From NCBI GenBank assembly GCA_951799425.1, contig OX637397.1, positions 14,902,064 to 14,966,063 of the forward strand: 64,000 nucleotides of DNA, given 5' to 3'. Within the stretch, counting starts at the first letter, position 1; each line of letters begins with the position of its first letter. Positions 26,782 through 38,410 of this stretch are shown piece by piece. Under the pieces are notes generated by a model. That model made no database searches. It was not told the DNA's origin and saw only the letters and a list, made by a program, of their open reading frames with translations. The translations under genes were made by a program, and so were the position numbers. This DNA is from Ilex aquifolium (lineage: Eukaryota; Streptophyta; Magnoliopsida; Aquifoliales; Aquifoliaceae).

Positions 26782-27805
26782 ATTAATTATATTTTATATT
26801 CTAAAGTTTTCCGTAATCTTTATTTGATCTTTAAACTATCAATTGAAACAATTGAGACGTTAGGCCTTGAGTCGTGTTTTAATAAACCCTTATTATATAT
26901 TGTGGCATTTGACGTTTACTTGATGCTTTCCCGTCACAATTGCTGATAAATTTAAGGGTTAATTGCAAATTATACCTCGAAAGATCGTCCGAACTTTAAT
27001 TTGTACCCTCAAAAATAAAAATTTGTATTAATACGTATTTGAAACTAACAGCCTGAGTTTGCCGTCTAAAACTAAATGGATAAATTACACCTAGATCTCC
27101 TCATGCTTGTCACTTAATCTTTTGGACCCCCTCACATTTAGAATATTATTCCTACACCTCCTGACGTTTGTGCACGTGTAACACATAACTCCTAATCGTT
27201 GATATCTTTTAATATAAATGTTAAAAAAGATAATTTCATCCTAATAAAAAATTATAATTTCATACTACTTTTTATTTTGTGGGCCCGTTATATTCTAAAG
27301 TTCAAAATCAAGCTTACTATTTGAATTCTCAATATAATGCAGGTATTTATATAATGTTCTTTATATCCAATGCAATACATCACTTAAACAGAATTTTTTG
27401 AATGCCCAATAGGGGGAACATTTTTAGTCATATTTGGATTCTCAAGGGATGAAGGTGTAATTAATATTTCAAATGTGAGGGGTCTACGTGATTAAGTAAC
27501 AAACATGAGAGGGTCTAGGTGTAATTTATCCATTTAGTTTTAAACAGCAAACTCACGGCTCTTAGCTTGAGGTGCGCATTGATACAAATTTCTATCTTTT
27601 ATGGTATAAATTGAGATTTTTTATCTTTGAGGGTGCAAATTAAAATGCGAACAATCTTTCAGATTGCAATTTGAGATTAACCCTAAATTTAAATAGAATG
27701 ACATGATTGAAACGCACATTAAAACTTTTTGTTTCAATTGATAGTTCATGGGTCATATACAAATCAAGTGCAAACTTAAACGGTATAAAATATAATTTCT
27801 TGATT
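26782..27805. mobile_element. Foldback element interrupted by a MULE-type MITE
   Basis: The outer arms, about 26785-26870 and 27710-27805, are inverted copies sharing AACTATCAATTGAAACA and ATTATATTTTATA. A separate terminal-repeat element sits between them. The outer ends and target duplication are not resolved. Confidence 0.6.
26956..27683. mobile_element. MULE-type MITE with 9-bp target duplication
   Basis: A perfect 9-bp duplication TAAATTTAA flanks it (26947-26955 and 27684-27692). Ends start GGGTTAAT and GGGTTAATC, with inverted repeats of about 180-200 bp that include an AAATGGATAAATTACACCTAG block near 27070 repeated in inverse near 27535. A 9-bp duplication with long inverted repeats is the Mutator-like signature. 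No coding sequence. Confidence 0.85.
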
Positions 27806-28570
27806 GTTCTGTAGATAACCAACATATAATAATACTAAAAATGTCTACTCATGCCCGAATATTTTGATATGATTCGTTTGGCATCATTCTCTTCCCTAAC
27901 ATTCTCAATGGAAGTTCCAAAGTATGAAACCGAATTATATATACTACTATCATGGAGAATAAGAGAGTAAAATGGATTCGTATGGGGCTTCGCAGCCATG
28001 CATTCTAGATGGAATCCAAGTACCTAAGAGAGATGTTACAACCCATACGTCAAAAACAGAAAGAATAACTCATTTCACATTGGACAACCGAATAAAATAA
28101 CATTAGTTCACATACAAAGATTGCACTAAAAGTTACTGAACTTAGGCTAAAGTTCCAGGTTAAAGTAACCATTACGTTATCTCTGTCGATACCTTACCGA
28201 GACTTATAATATTTACAATTTAAGTTGTAAATTTTTGAGGGTATAAATTATCACTCAAAAAGTTATGGTCGATCATAAAAAGTTATGATTAATTACGCAA
28301 ATTATAACTTTTAAAAATTAAGTTACAACTGATAGAAATTATTCACAATTGTGATCGATCATAATGTTGTGATTGATCATAAAGAGTTGTAAGTTATCAT
28401 TTGTGAAGTGTAAACTTTTTGGTATGGTAGTGGTGGTGTCCATTGGGTAAAGTTTAAATCTAAATGCATATAACCCGAAACTAAAAGCAAATAGAGAGCA
28501 GCAACAGGTTAGGTGGAGAGGTACATAGAATATGGAGAGAACAATATTATGTTGAAGCTTAAACTTGGGC

Positions 28571-28928
28571 ACTTTGCACCTTAAAAAGATGTCTCAATTT
28601 TCACATTATACCTCGAAAGATTATTTTTTTCACATTGTATCCTGAATGTCATAAAATAGCTTCAATGTGGCCCTTCGACTAACATCCGTTTCAAATTCCA
28701 CTAAAAATTGACTCACTTGTCACTTACGTGTGCTGCTTTTGAGCAAAAATATAAACTCACCATTCATATCCTTGAGTTGCATGTGCATCAATTTTTAACA
28801 AAATTTGAGTGGATGTTAGTCTGAGGGTCACATTGGAACCAATTTATGACATTCAGTGTAATGTGGAAAAAATAATCTTTTGGAATATAAAGTTAGAATC
28901 GAGATATTTTTTAAGGTGCAAAGTACAA
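28571..28928. mobile_element. Foldback MITE
   Basis: Inverted arms of about 160 bp: the left arm begins ACTTTGCACCTTAAAAAG and the right arm reads the same backwards from about 28928, with shared blocks TGAATGTCATAAA and GACTAACATCC. I see no clear target duplication. Confidence 0.7.
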
Positions 28929-29123
28929 AAAGCCCCTTCAACTTTTGGGGTTAAGTTTTAGTCTAACTATATATGAGTGTTCATATTTGATAAGGAAAAG
29001 AGGAAAGATTAATATTATTGAGACTTAGAAAATTGATTTAATTAGTTGACTTAATAATGTGACAGCGGCATAGTTCAATAATGTTGTTGTTGCTGTAACT
29101 TTTAAGAGTAATGTTATAGGGAT

Positions 29124-31430
29124 TGTCACGCCCCAAACTCAATATACGAGCCTAATGACGTGACAAATGCCGCACACCCATGGAACTAAGTCCTACGGGT
29201 ATGCCAGGCTTCGACCCACAAATTAGCTCAATACTCTTTCCCAAGGCCATATCCAACAATTCTCTGATCATATAATTAATAGAGCAAAAAATAAAAACAA
29301 TTAATCTCAAATGCACATCTCTAGAAATAAAATCTAACAAACCAAATCTCCATCTAGATCCCAACATAAATATATAAAGTACTACACGGTCTTTCTAAGA
29401 TAATGTTAATAAATAGAGTCTTCAAATCCTGCTCACATCCATTTCCCAATTATCATCAGTTTCTATTCCCCAAAATTTAAAAAAAAAAAAAATGGAATAG
29501 GATTGGGTGAACCGAATAACTAATAAGTAATAGTCTACCTCTACCAGTTGGACTAAGCATGCACTTCAAACATGTATTCAAAACCTTCACAAATAATACT
29601 GGAATAAATTTTCAAACCTCATACAAATTCAGTAGTTTAATAGTAAATAATATCATAACAATTCCACAATTAAATCGACAGTCAACATTCTTTAACGGCA
29701 ATGGCCACATTCATCCGTGACCAGGTTCTTAATGTGACATGTATCTCCCCCATTGGCCGTTGGGTCCAAATGTCACATTAACAAGTGTGAGATCAGGTCT
29801 CAAGTCAAAACTAGATTCTAACCAATGTATCTCTCCCATTGGCTATTGGGTCCACTCGTCACCTTAACCCATGTGACATCGGGTCGGATAATAGTTAATT
29901 TCTCCATCATGGTCATGACATCCACATATTCCCATACAAAATCACCCATTGGGATGGGTTCGATCATAGCCAGAATGAGAATCAAATCAAAACATCATTT
30001 CACAAACAATTTCACAATCCATTTGAAAATCATATGTCATGCCATCTATAATAGAAAATTATAGTTTATCTCAAAAAGAATTATTGCATGGCATATGCCA
30101 ATTAGCATGTCAAGTCCGCATTTTTCAGAAAATCATTTAATAAAATATGTTGCGACTATATTAGAAATTAGTTCACATTTTCAATCAAATTGCACCATAC
30201 ATTTAAACACCAAAAATACATTTAGTAAAAAAACACTAGAGAATGTAGAAAATTACTTACAATCTTTCCAATCAAAAAAGAAAAGAAACACAACTCTCCT
30301 GCTACACTTCCTTTACAAGTCCTATAATAATAATACAAATTATAACTAACTAAATTAATTTGAGCAAGAGACACCTAACCATAATAATTCTTACCCAATT
30401 CGTGAAGCACAGTGGGTATCATGCACTAGCATCCAACTTACCTTTCTAATGTACAAGTTGCGTTAATTAGAGATGACTAGGCAAACTAGCCCAATAGATG
30501 TTTCCTTTCACATTAGATTTTGTCCTTTATGACAAGAAAAGCCTGTCATTCTTTCACTTAGACTTCCAACATGCAGACCACATGAAAAAGTTGAAGGTAT
30601 CAATTCATAAAATAACCTACTCCTTGGCATTGCAGCCCACCCTCTCACGGTTACCATTCTATGAATATATATATGTGTATGTGTGTGTATGTATATCAAT
30701 GTATCTACTAAACATGTGTACCCAATGGATAAATAGGTTTGATATTTACCTTGTAGTACCCTTTTCCCTTGTTCTCTCTGTCCCTTCAACTTCAAGAACT
30801 CAGCCGCCCCTCTCAGAGGTGCAATTTGGGCGGGCTAATTCAATTTCAACCCGAAAAAATTAGGGTTTTGACTAGGATTTTTAATATTTGGGTTGAGCTT
30901 GGGTCAAAAAATCTCAATCCGAATTCAATTTAGGAGGGCCTAGGGTTGAGCCATCGGGTTCAACCCAAATTAATACTATATAAATACAATTTTATCCTAG
31001 GGTTAATCTCAAGCCTCCCTCAGACCCTCACTCACTCTCAGTCTCTCTCAAGGATTCTGGTTGTGCAAGGATTTTGTTTAAGCAGTGAACTCTATGTTTG
31101 TGCAATGATTCTGGTTGTGTTTATTTGTGTTTTGTATGGTTGTGGTTGCATTATCTCAAACATTGAGTTCTTAATATTATTGTTTTTATGTTAAAAACTT
31201 GATTGAAGTAACCTGAAATCAGCCTGTAAAGTAACCCGAAATCATTAACCCGAATTCAACCCGAGCTCGTTCGAATTAAAATCGGGTAGTGTTCGGGTTG
31301 AGTTTCTCAACCTGAGGTAGGGTTAAAGTTGAAGATTATATATTTAGGGTTGAGCTAGGGTTGACTGTCCAACTTGCCCAACCCACCCGAGTTGCACCCC
31401 TAGCCCCTCTCCCTTTCTCCTGTTGAGAAT
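29124..31430 (-). repeat. LTR-like stretch of a gypsy-type element, minus strand
   Basis: Begins TGTCACGCCCCAAAC at 29124, the mirror of the GGGGCGT(G/C)ACA end common in gypsy LTRs and also seen at 55798. No genes are inside. The far end is not clear and a hAT element is nested at 30814-31402. It could be a solo LTR; no matching 5-bp flanks were found. Confidence 0.4.
30814..31402. mobile_element. hAT-type non-autonomous element
   Basis: 589 bp with a perfect 8-bp duplication GCCCCTCT (30806-30813 and 31403-31410). Ends read CAGAGGTGCAA and, from the right, TAGGGGTGCAA. Subterminal copies of CAACCCGAA/GGGTTGAG repeat in both orientations. No transposase; the overlapping frames are not genes. 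Confidence 0.88.
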
Positions 31431-32060
31431 ATAACTGTGGGAAAAAATACCTGACTAACTATTTACTTATACGGTGTCAATCCTAATGAGTGCCTTAATC
31501 TAATTTTTACAATTTAGTCCCTGCTACTTTTTTCCGGACTATGTAGTTAATAAGATATATATATATATATATAATAATTGGGGTGGTCATTCCAAGGACC
31601 TAATTTGGGAACCTATTCAAGAACTTAATTCAATACAACTTTTGGATTAGTTATGAGTTTCAATGTTAGATGAAACTCACTTCTAATCTAATAGATACAT
31701 TTGATTAAGTCCCCAAATTAAGTCCTCAAATTAGGTCTTAATAGCATTTTTCAATTCGATTAAACTGCATTAAAACTCCCAACAAATCCAATAGTTGCGT
31801 TGAATTCGGTCACCAGATTAGGTCCACATAATATTTTCTAAACTTCTTTTTAAGTATTTTAGGTTTGCGAAAAAAAAATACTTAGTTATAATTATGATTC
31901 ACAGCGATCACAGAGAAACACCTGTCTATATGCAACAGGTTCTTTTGCTTGCATTTCAATAGAATCAGTATCTTAGCACTAGCATCAACTCAATTTGTTC
32001 AATTTGGCAACTCCATGAAGATCTCCTCTGTCCACACTAGTCACTTGGTGGTGGATGCCA
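31431..32060. other. Intergenic region upstream of the transporter gene
   Basis: AT-rich, with a (TA)n stretch at about 31554-31572 and a block at 31575-31840 with repeated AATTAGGTC/ACTTAATT words in both directions that may be another degraded MITE. No genes. Confidence 0.5.
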
Positions 32061-32068
32061 CTTCCTCT

Positions 32069-32125
32069 CTCTCTCTCCCTCTCACACACACACACACACG
32101 CACACGCACACACGAGCATATATAA
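32069..32125 (+). promoter_or_regulatory. CT/AC microsatellite and TATA box of the transporter gene
   Basis: A (CT)n run then an (AC)n run (about 32069-32112) is followed by TATATAA at 32119-32125, 141 bases before the chosen ATG. A second TATA-like word lies near 32182. CT-rich promoter tracts are common in plants. Confidence 0.45.
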
Positions 32126-32265
32126 CAGTTAGATTCGTAGAAATAGTGGCTAGATCCACTGTGTCTATCAACATCTGGCTGCTATAAATTTATGGCCAAC
32201 CTTTCACTTTGGTACCAAGAGTCCCATCGATCCCAGCTTGGTGGAACAACATACATAGAAAGAGA

Positions 32266-33365
32266 ATGTGGGGTAAGAGCAAGAACTCTCAATCTTGTGA
32301 AAAGTTCCCATGCCTAGACTCAGATTGTTTGCCTCATCGCATCCAAGTAGCAAGCGAAATGACGCAATGGGTGGGCTGTGACCTTTGTGTAGAAGAAAAC
32401 AAGATTTGTAAGTGCAATGACAAAGATGTTGAGCACCATGACCATGAAAAACCCAATTGTTCTTTCATGCATGCAGTCATCAACATGATTGGAATGCTTA
32501 TAGGTAATCCTTTTAATTTCTTTCCGTTGTTTGTCTGTATCTCACTTTTTCAATCTTCTTCTTCTTCTTCATATTTCATATATGTCAAGTAGGGGCAATA
32601 AACGAGTCGAACTGAACTGAGCACTACACTTTTTGAGGTCGATTCGTCTGAGTGTTAGAGATGCTCATTGCTCAAACTCAACTTTTGATCATGACGATCG
32701 TCAAAGAATACATTCATTTCCTATAGTTTGGCTCGCTTCAAATAGCAGCCAAGTTGAATCCGATAGCTTCTCATGTGCAATGACTAAATAAAAAAGTTAG
32801 ATGGAGTCCCTTTAATGTACGCCACTTCTTGTTTATGAGCCTAAGAGTTAAACAAGACATTGTTTGGCTCATTTTTTTTTATTTTTAAATGTGTTATAAA
32901 ATTATCCCACGTGGTATTTTTGTTTTTTTATAAGCAAAAAAAGGGTGGAGGCAAATGAGAGTGCTTAGAAACTACTCCGATAAGCCCCCACTAGTAGGAT
33001 CATGAAACCCCTGATCGCGCCCGTTACACCTCTCGAGAACAAACCTAACTAAGCTAGTACCCCACTCGGTGGTATCTGGCTTCTACTCCAAGTGGTCATA
33101 GATTCAAATTTCACCATCTACATACAGTATCCCCTTGTGTTTATGTCATAACGATGAGAAAATTTTATAAACACTATGGACCGGGTACTGTCTACACTCA
33201 ATAAAAAAATTGTCACAAAACCTTTTTGTTAGATCACAAATTGGTTTTTTCAAAAAAAAAAAATTGGTGCCTTCACTAGTTGCAGCAACATGATTGTGAG
33301 TATACACTACATGACATTGTCACGGTTGAACACCGAATATTATATCCGGATGCATGCATATGAGC

Positions 33366-33418
<53 letters not shown>

Positions 33419-35533
33419 TTAAGTTTTGACATCTTTTCCACACTTTATAACAGGTTTAGGTCAACTATCAACTCCATATGCTCTAGAAAATGGAGGATGG
33501 GCTTCCTCTTTCCTCCTCATAGGACTTGGAGTGATTTGTGCTTATGCTTCACATCTTCTTGGAAAATGCCTAGACAAGAACCCCAAGTCAAGAAACTACA
33601 CAGACATTGGACAGCACGCGTTCGGAAAGAAAGGAAGAATCCTAGCTGCAACATTCATATATCTTGAAATCTTCATGGCCCTTGTTTCCTACACAATCTC
33701 TCTGCACGACAACTTATCCACAGTGTTTTCGGCAGCTCGGGTTTCTTTGAATTGGACTCATTTCTTATCTTCATCTGAGCTTCTGACTGTGATGGCCGTC
33801 TTGGTTGCACTTCCTAGTCTGTGGCTGAGAGATCTTTCTTCAATTTCTTTCCTTTCAACTGGTGGAATTATCATGTCACTTGTGATTTTTATAACAGTGG
33901 CATGTACTGCCATTTTCGGAGGCTTAAGAACTAATCAGAGGATTCCAGTCCTTAACATAAGAAAAATTCCTGCCATTTCTGGGCTTTTTATCTTCAGTTA
34001 TGCTGGGCATATTGTGTTTCCTGAGATACATAAATCCATGAAAGATCCTTCCAAGTTCACAAAGGTGAGAAATTCCTATCAATTTGCAATATTTGTTTTC
34101 GCTATTTCGGTTTTAATTAATGTACTCAAGTGTCTGCGCGTATATATATATATATGATAAATCATCATATCATCTAAAAATTTAAGTTGTTAAAGAGGTT
34201 AAATCATACCGTTCTTCTCAATTATCATCTAAAAGTTTGAACTGTTAGAGAGACGTAATATAAATAAATCACTGTATCATCTAAAAATTTGAACTGTTAG
34301 AGAGATGTAACATAAATAATTATATACGATCCACTTATATTTCTGGATTGAGAGCTTCAGATTCTGATGCTAACTAACCTCTTCCACGACTTTAGCATCT
34401 CTCCTTTTTTTGGCTCACCTATCAGTATTGACGAATATATTTACTTGTTTCCTATCTATGTTTGCTGTGATTTTTGATACTGTTTAATAGCAGGGTTTTT
34501 AAGTACTTTTTTTTTTTTTTTTTGCCTTTTTTTTCTTTTCTGAGTATCTTTTGAATTATTTTTTGTTTCTTATCATGTATTTGGTTTTGTGACAAAATTG
34601 TTTTATTTTGGTTACAAAAGGAACTTAAAAAACGTTACCAAATTGTGCATTTCTTAGTATATATATGAACCAAATGTCCTGAGTCTAAAATTTAACGACT
34701 CCTTAGGACCAATCTCCTTGGTGTTAGCACACAGTTTGGTTAGTAGGGGCCTCCATTGACTAGACGAACTGTATCCAAGCTTTGGGTGTGAGTTCGATTC
34801 CCAGCCAGATATGCGAGTAGTGATTGACCGTTGCTTGTGTTTAAAGACCAGTGCGTGCGACACTCTCCGAATAAGAATTATCTCTCGGAACAGAGCACAT
34901 CCTATTTCTATATGACCCAACGTAATTATTCGATATATATGAAAATTTTCAACTATAATGCTCACAATATGTAGAACTAAACTATCTTTTATCTTTTTTC
35001 AGGTATCTATTGTTAGCTTCTCTCTAGTCACAATGCTCTACACAGCTCTAGCATTCATGGGTGCCAAAATGTTTGGACCAGAAGTAAATTCCCAAATTAC
35101 CCTCAGCATGCCTCCAAATCTAATTTTTACCAAAATTGCATTATGGGCCACAGTACTTACACCAATGACAAAATATGCCCTGGAGTTTGCACCATTTGCA
35201 ATGCAGCTTGAGCACAGCCTTCCTCCTTCAATGAAACCCAGTACCAAGATGATCATAAGAGGCTCTGTGGGTTCATTTCTTCTCCTTGCAATACTAGCCC
35301 TAGCTCTTTCTGTGCCCTACTTTGAGTATGTTCTCAGCCTCACTGGCTCACTTGTGAGTGTGGGAATTTGCATTATTTTCCCTTGTGCTTTCTACACCAA
35401 GATTTTTTGGACTCAGATATCAAAACCCCTTGTGATTCTCAACCTTGTTCTTGTTGCGCTCGGGTTGGTTCTCGGGATAAGCGGAACCATTTCGTCTTTC
35501 AAGTTGCTTGTGCAAAGAGCTCACTCAACTTGA
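32266..35533 (+). CDS. AVT1: AVT1-type vacuolar amino acid transporter (AAAP family), 3 exons
   Basis: Member of the amino acid/auxin permease family; AVT1 proteins are 11-helix, proton-coupled carriers of neutral amino acids, usually in the vacuolar membrane. Exons 32266-32503, 33454-34064 and 35003-35533 (TGA) give 459 residues with GT..AG introns and matching phases. The ATG is the first in frame after an upstream TAA. About 75 hydrophilic residues rich in Cys and His precede the first helix, where GLGQLSTPYALENGGW is the family signature (usually GxGxLSxPYAxxxGGW). Later family motifs are YTDIGQHAFG, TPMTKYALEFAPFA and GSLVSVGICIIFPC. The frame is open throughout. Most AVT1 proteins have about 500-560 residues, so this N-terminus is short. 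Vacuolar location and substrate are inferred from family only. Confidence 0.9.
32504..33453 (+). other. Transporter intron 1 with a (TA)n microsatellite at its 3' end
   Basis: 950 bp. (TA)23 at 33369-33415 ends 38 bases before exon 2, inside the usual branch-point zone. A tRNA-like stretch at about 33070-33115 (TGGTATCTGG, then AGATTCAAATTTC) could be a worn SINE. Confidence 0.7.
34670..34931 (+). mobile_element. SINE-like insert in transporter intron 2
   Basis: Has a possible RNA polymerase III A box (TGGTTAGTAGG, about 34737-34747) and, roughly 50 bases on, a near-consensus B box (GAGTTCGATTCCC, about 34790-34802). Both edges carry ATATATATGAA, a candidate target duplication, though the region is TA-rich. 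No poly(A) tail is visible. A tRNA-derived SINE is the best reading. Confidence 0.5.
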
Positions 35534-37037
35534 TCAGATATCTGATCAGCAATATATGCTAGCCAGATTTTTAGAGCTTGGTTTGCCTAACATGAAGGAC
35601 TAGTTCACGAGCCGCTACTAATAATCAAAAAGGTTCATAACGAGTTCAGTCTATAAAAGTGTTAGGTGTATTTCGGAACTATTTTGGATGTACCATCAAT
35701 CTTACATTAATGAAAGAGTTGTAGTTGTCTTGTATAATTTCGATCTTTTGGTATACAAGTATATGAAGGTACTTGCTTTATATTATGCACCCTCTGATAT
35801 AAAAAAATACCCTACAAATATACAATTGCTGATCATTTCAAATAGTCATAGGCTTCTTTGCTGGCCCTTACTTCTTCATTTTTTATTTTTATTTTTTTTT
35901 TCGATTCATTTTATAAACCGATGCCTTCATTGATATTTTCTGTACCAAGGAAAAATATAAGTTGAAAAAAATAACAAATTAATTACAAATTAAAAGAACA
36001 AGAGAAAAGATCTTCATAGCAATGTAATTGAACATCATTATGTCAATTTCTTAGATCCTAATACGCTATTCGAGAGGATATGATGCAATGTCATTATTGG
36101 AATAGCAATCAATCTCATTATTGAATGACGTCCATTACCAATCCAATTTTAGCAATGCATTTGAATCTCTACATTAGGTTTTTACATATGATATACAAGT
36201 ACTATTATTCATCAAGGCAATTTTCGATAAAAAAAGGATAAGAAAAAAAATATTTTTTTTATATTGGATGTCCCCAACACCAACTTCCGCCAAGGTTTCG
36301 AGAAAGAAATGTTATTTGTATCTAATGTAGAGGTCTAATTCATTATAACTGTAGGACGGAAAATGGGTCACATCCAATATTGAGATTGTAGTACTGATCT
36401 AATTGCTACAACAAATTAGGTCTAATACACCTCAATCGACATCACATCTAGGACCTCTAGTTATTGAGCCATGGTCTCCAACAAGCTTCTTAGGCTGGCA
36501 TAACACACAAAATATAAACACAAACCAAAAAAAAAAAAACAATATTGACTACAATCGAATTGAAAGAAATCAAAACAAAGTAATCAAATTGATGAATGGA
36601 GAGCCAGTATTTGGAGAGGTTTTTTCTTTTTCCAAATGTAAATTTGGAGAGTTAGAAACTCTTTTTTTTCATATGAATACCGAGGAGTTGGATTTAATCT
36701 TTACGGATTTTCTCTCCAATGGTGGTTCTCTATACAAACATTTGATTCATTTATGAATATATTATTAAATAAACACTATACATTCACCAAAAAAAGTCTT
36801 CATGGGGACCCCACTTATTCTTATCTTCATGCATGCAAATAGATCAAATACTATAACACTGCATTTGGTATGCGATAATATTTTTAGACAAAAATGAAAT
36901 GGAATAGACATGAGAATCAAACGAACTCAATAATGAAATGAAATGTACATTATCATTCTAATGTTTGATAATTATTTAGAATTATTAGGTCCTGGAATGG
37001 AATACACACTTCATTTCTACATTTGGATAAAACACTT
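35534..37037. other. Transporter 3' UTR and intergenic DNA
   Basis: AT-rich. The open frame at 36403-36756 has no recognisable motif and a composition like the surrounding DNA; I do not call it a gene. Bases 36860-37030 start with a GCATTTGGTATGCG word of the kind found at MITE ends, but no partner is identified. Confidence 0.5.
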
Positions 37038-37557
37038 CAGGGCCGGCTCAACAGCATTAAAAAAAAAGAATGGGCTTTAGACCCCAAATTTTTAGAAGGC
37101 CCTAAATTTTTAGGTACATTACTAACCCATAAAAAATTAAATCTTTTAAATTTTAAATCCTAAAAAAAGGCCCCAAAATATTAAGTACAATCAACATTTT
37201 TATTATAATAATTTGGGTCCATAATTCAATTCATAACATTAGAAATCTAAAAATCATAAGTTGAAAAAATAAAAAATACTCAAAAGTCAACTCATATTTA
37301 CCCATTCTCTCTCTCTCTCTCTGCGTAAAAATTAGTACAAAACATTAAAAAAAATTAAAATTAAACTCTCTTTCTGATAAAAAACAAAATTAAAAATTAA
37401 AATATTTTTTTCAGTAACACTAGCACGACCTTCTTAAATCTCTCTCATATAATAAATTGAAAATAAATTAATTTTTTAAAAAACTAATATTAAAAATAAA
37501 AAAAGACATCATTTAGTGTTTTCGCTTTAAGTCTCCAATTGCTTAAAGCCACCCCTG
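37038..37557. mobile_element. hAT-type non-autonomous element
   Basis: 520 bp flanked by a perfect 8-bp duplication AAACACTT (37030-37037 and 37558-37565). Ends CAGGGCCGGC and, from the right, CAGGGGTGGC, the CAGGG start being typical of hAT. The interior is AT-rich with repeats of GGCCCYAAATTTTTAG. No ORF. Confidence 0.9.
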
Positions 37558-37565
37558 AAACACTT

Positions 37566-38410
37566 TTTATCCAAATGATATAAAACTTGACCAAAATAAA
37601 CATTTTTCCATCGTAATTTTTTTTTAAATTTGACAAATAAGATGAAATACAAAATCCACGCTCACAAATAACCACATAACCTTTTTTTATGGGAAAACAT
37701 AATCAAATTCAATAACAAACAGCATAACGGATAAGAGTAATACAAATACATAAGTTTAATCGTCATACATAATACTACTTGTATATTGTTCGTAGACAAA
37801 AGAAATCTAAAAACATGGTCATTTACCATACATCATCCTACATAATACGTATAAATTCAACATCTAAACATATATCTCATAAACCACTCCTTAATATCAT
37901 CAAAAAATTATTTGGGTTCATCTGACCTTGGGGTTATTAACAGGAGAGCTAGCAGTAGTGTCTTCCCATGAATCATCATAAGGTCTTCTGCCTTAAATAA
38001 TAACCTCGTCACTTGTGGGCCCCACTGAAAATTCCTATGCCATCACATGGTTATTAGTTGCATTGAATACTAGGATTGAAGCATGAGTAGTTGCATTGAA
38101 GCATTGTCATGGCTATGGACTTGGGGGGTCGGTATACAAACCTTAACTAAATTATTTTATAATTAATTGAATATCAGCAATAATAATATGAAACTACAAT
38201 TATTCATGAAAATTATAACGCCTTAATGTAACACACACAAAGTTCCACATTTCTTACTTAAGACGTGAGATGGTCATGTCAAAAATATTTGCTCATCATC
38301 TCTTTCTTTTGTAATGTGACAATTATGGTTCGTTAACTTTAGTACAATGGAAAATGATAAGGAAGAAGAGATTGATTATGCTGGTTATGAGTTAATTAGT
38401 GATACATCCA
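37566..38410. other. Intergenic DNA
   Basis: AT-rich with no recognised gene or element. The LINE's truncated 5' end follows. Confidence 0.5.

Noticed and set aside
30498-30863. Open frame of 121 codons
   Set aside because: Runs across the hAT insertion boundary and a TG/TA microsatellite; not a gene.
36403-36756. Open frame of 117 codons
   Set aside because: No recognisable motif, promoter or splice context; AT-rich intergenic DNA.
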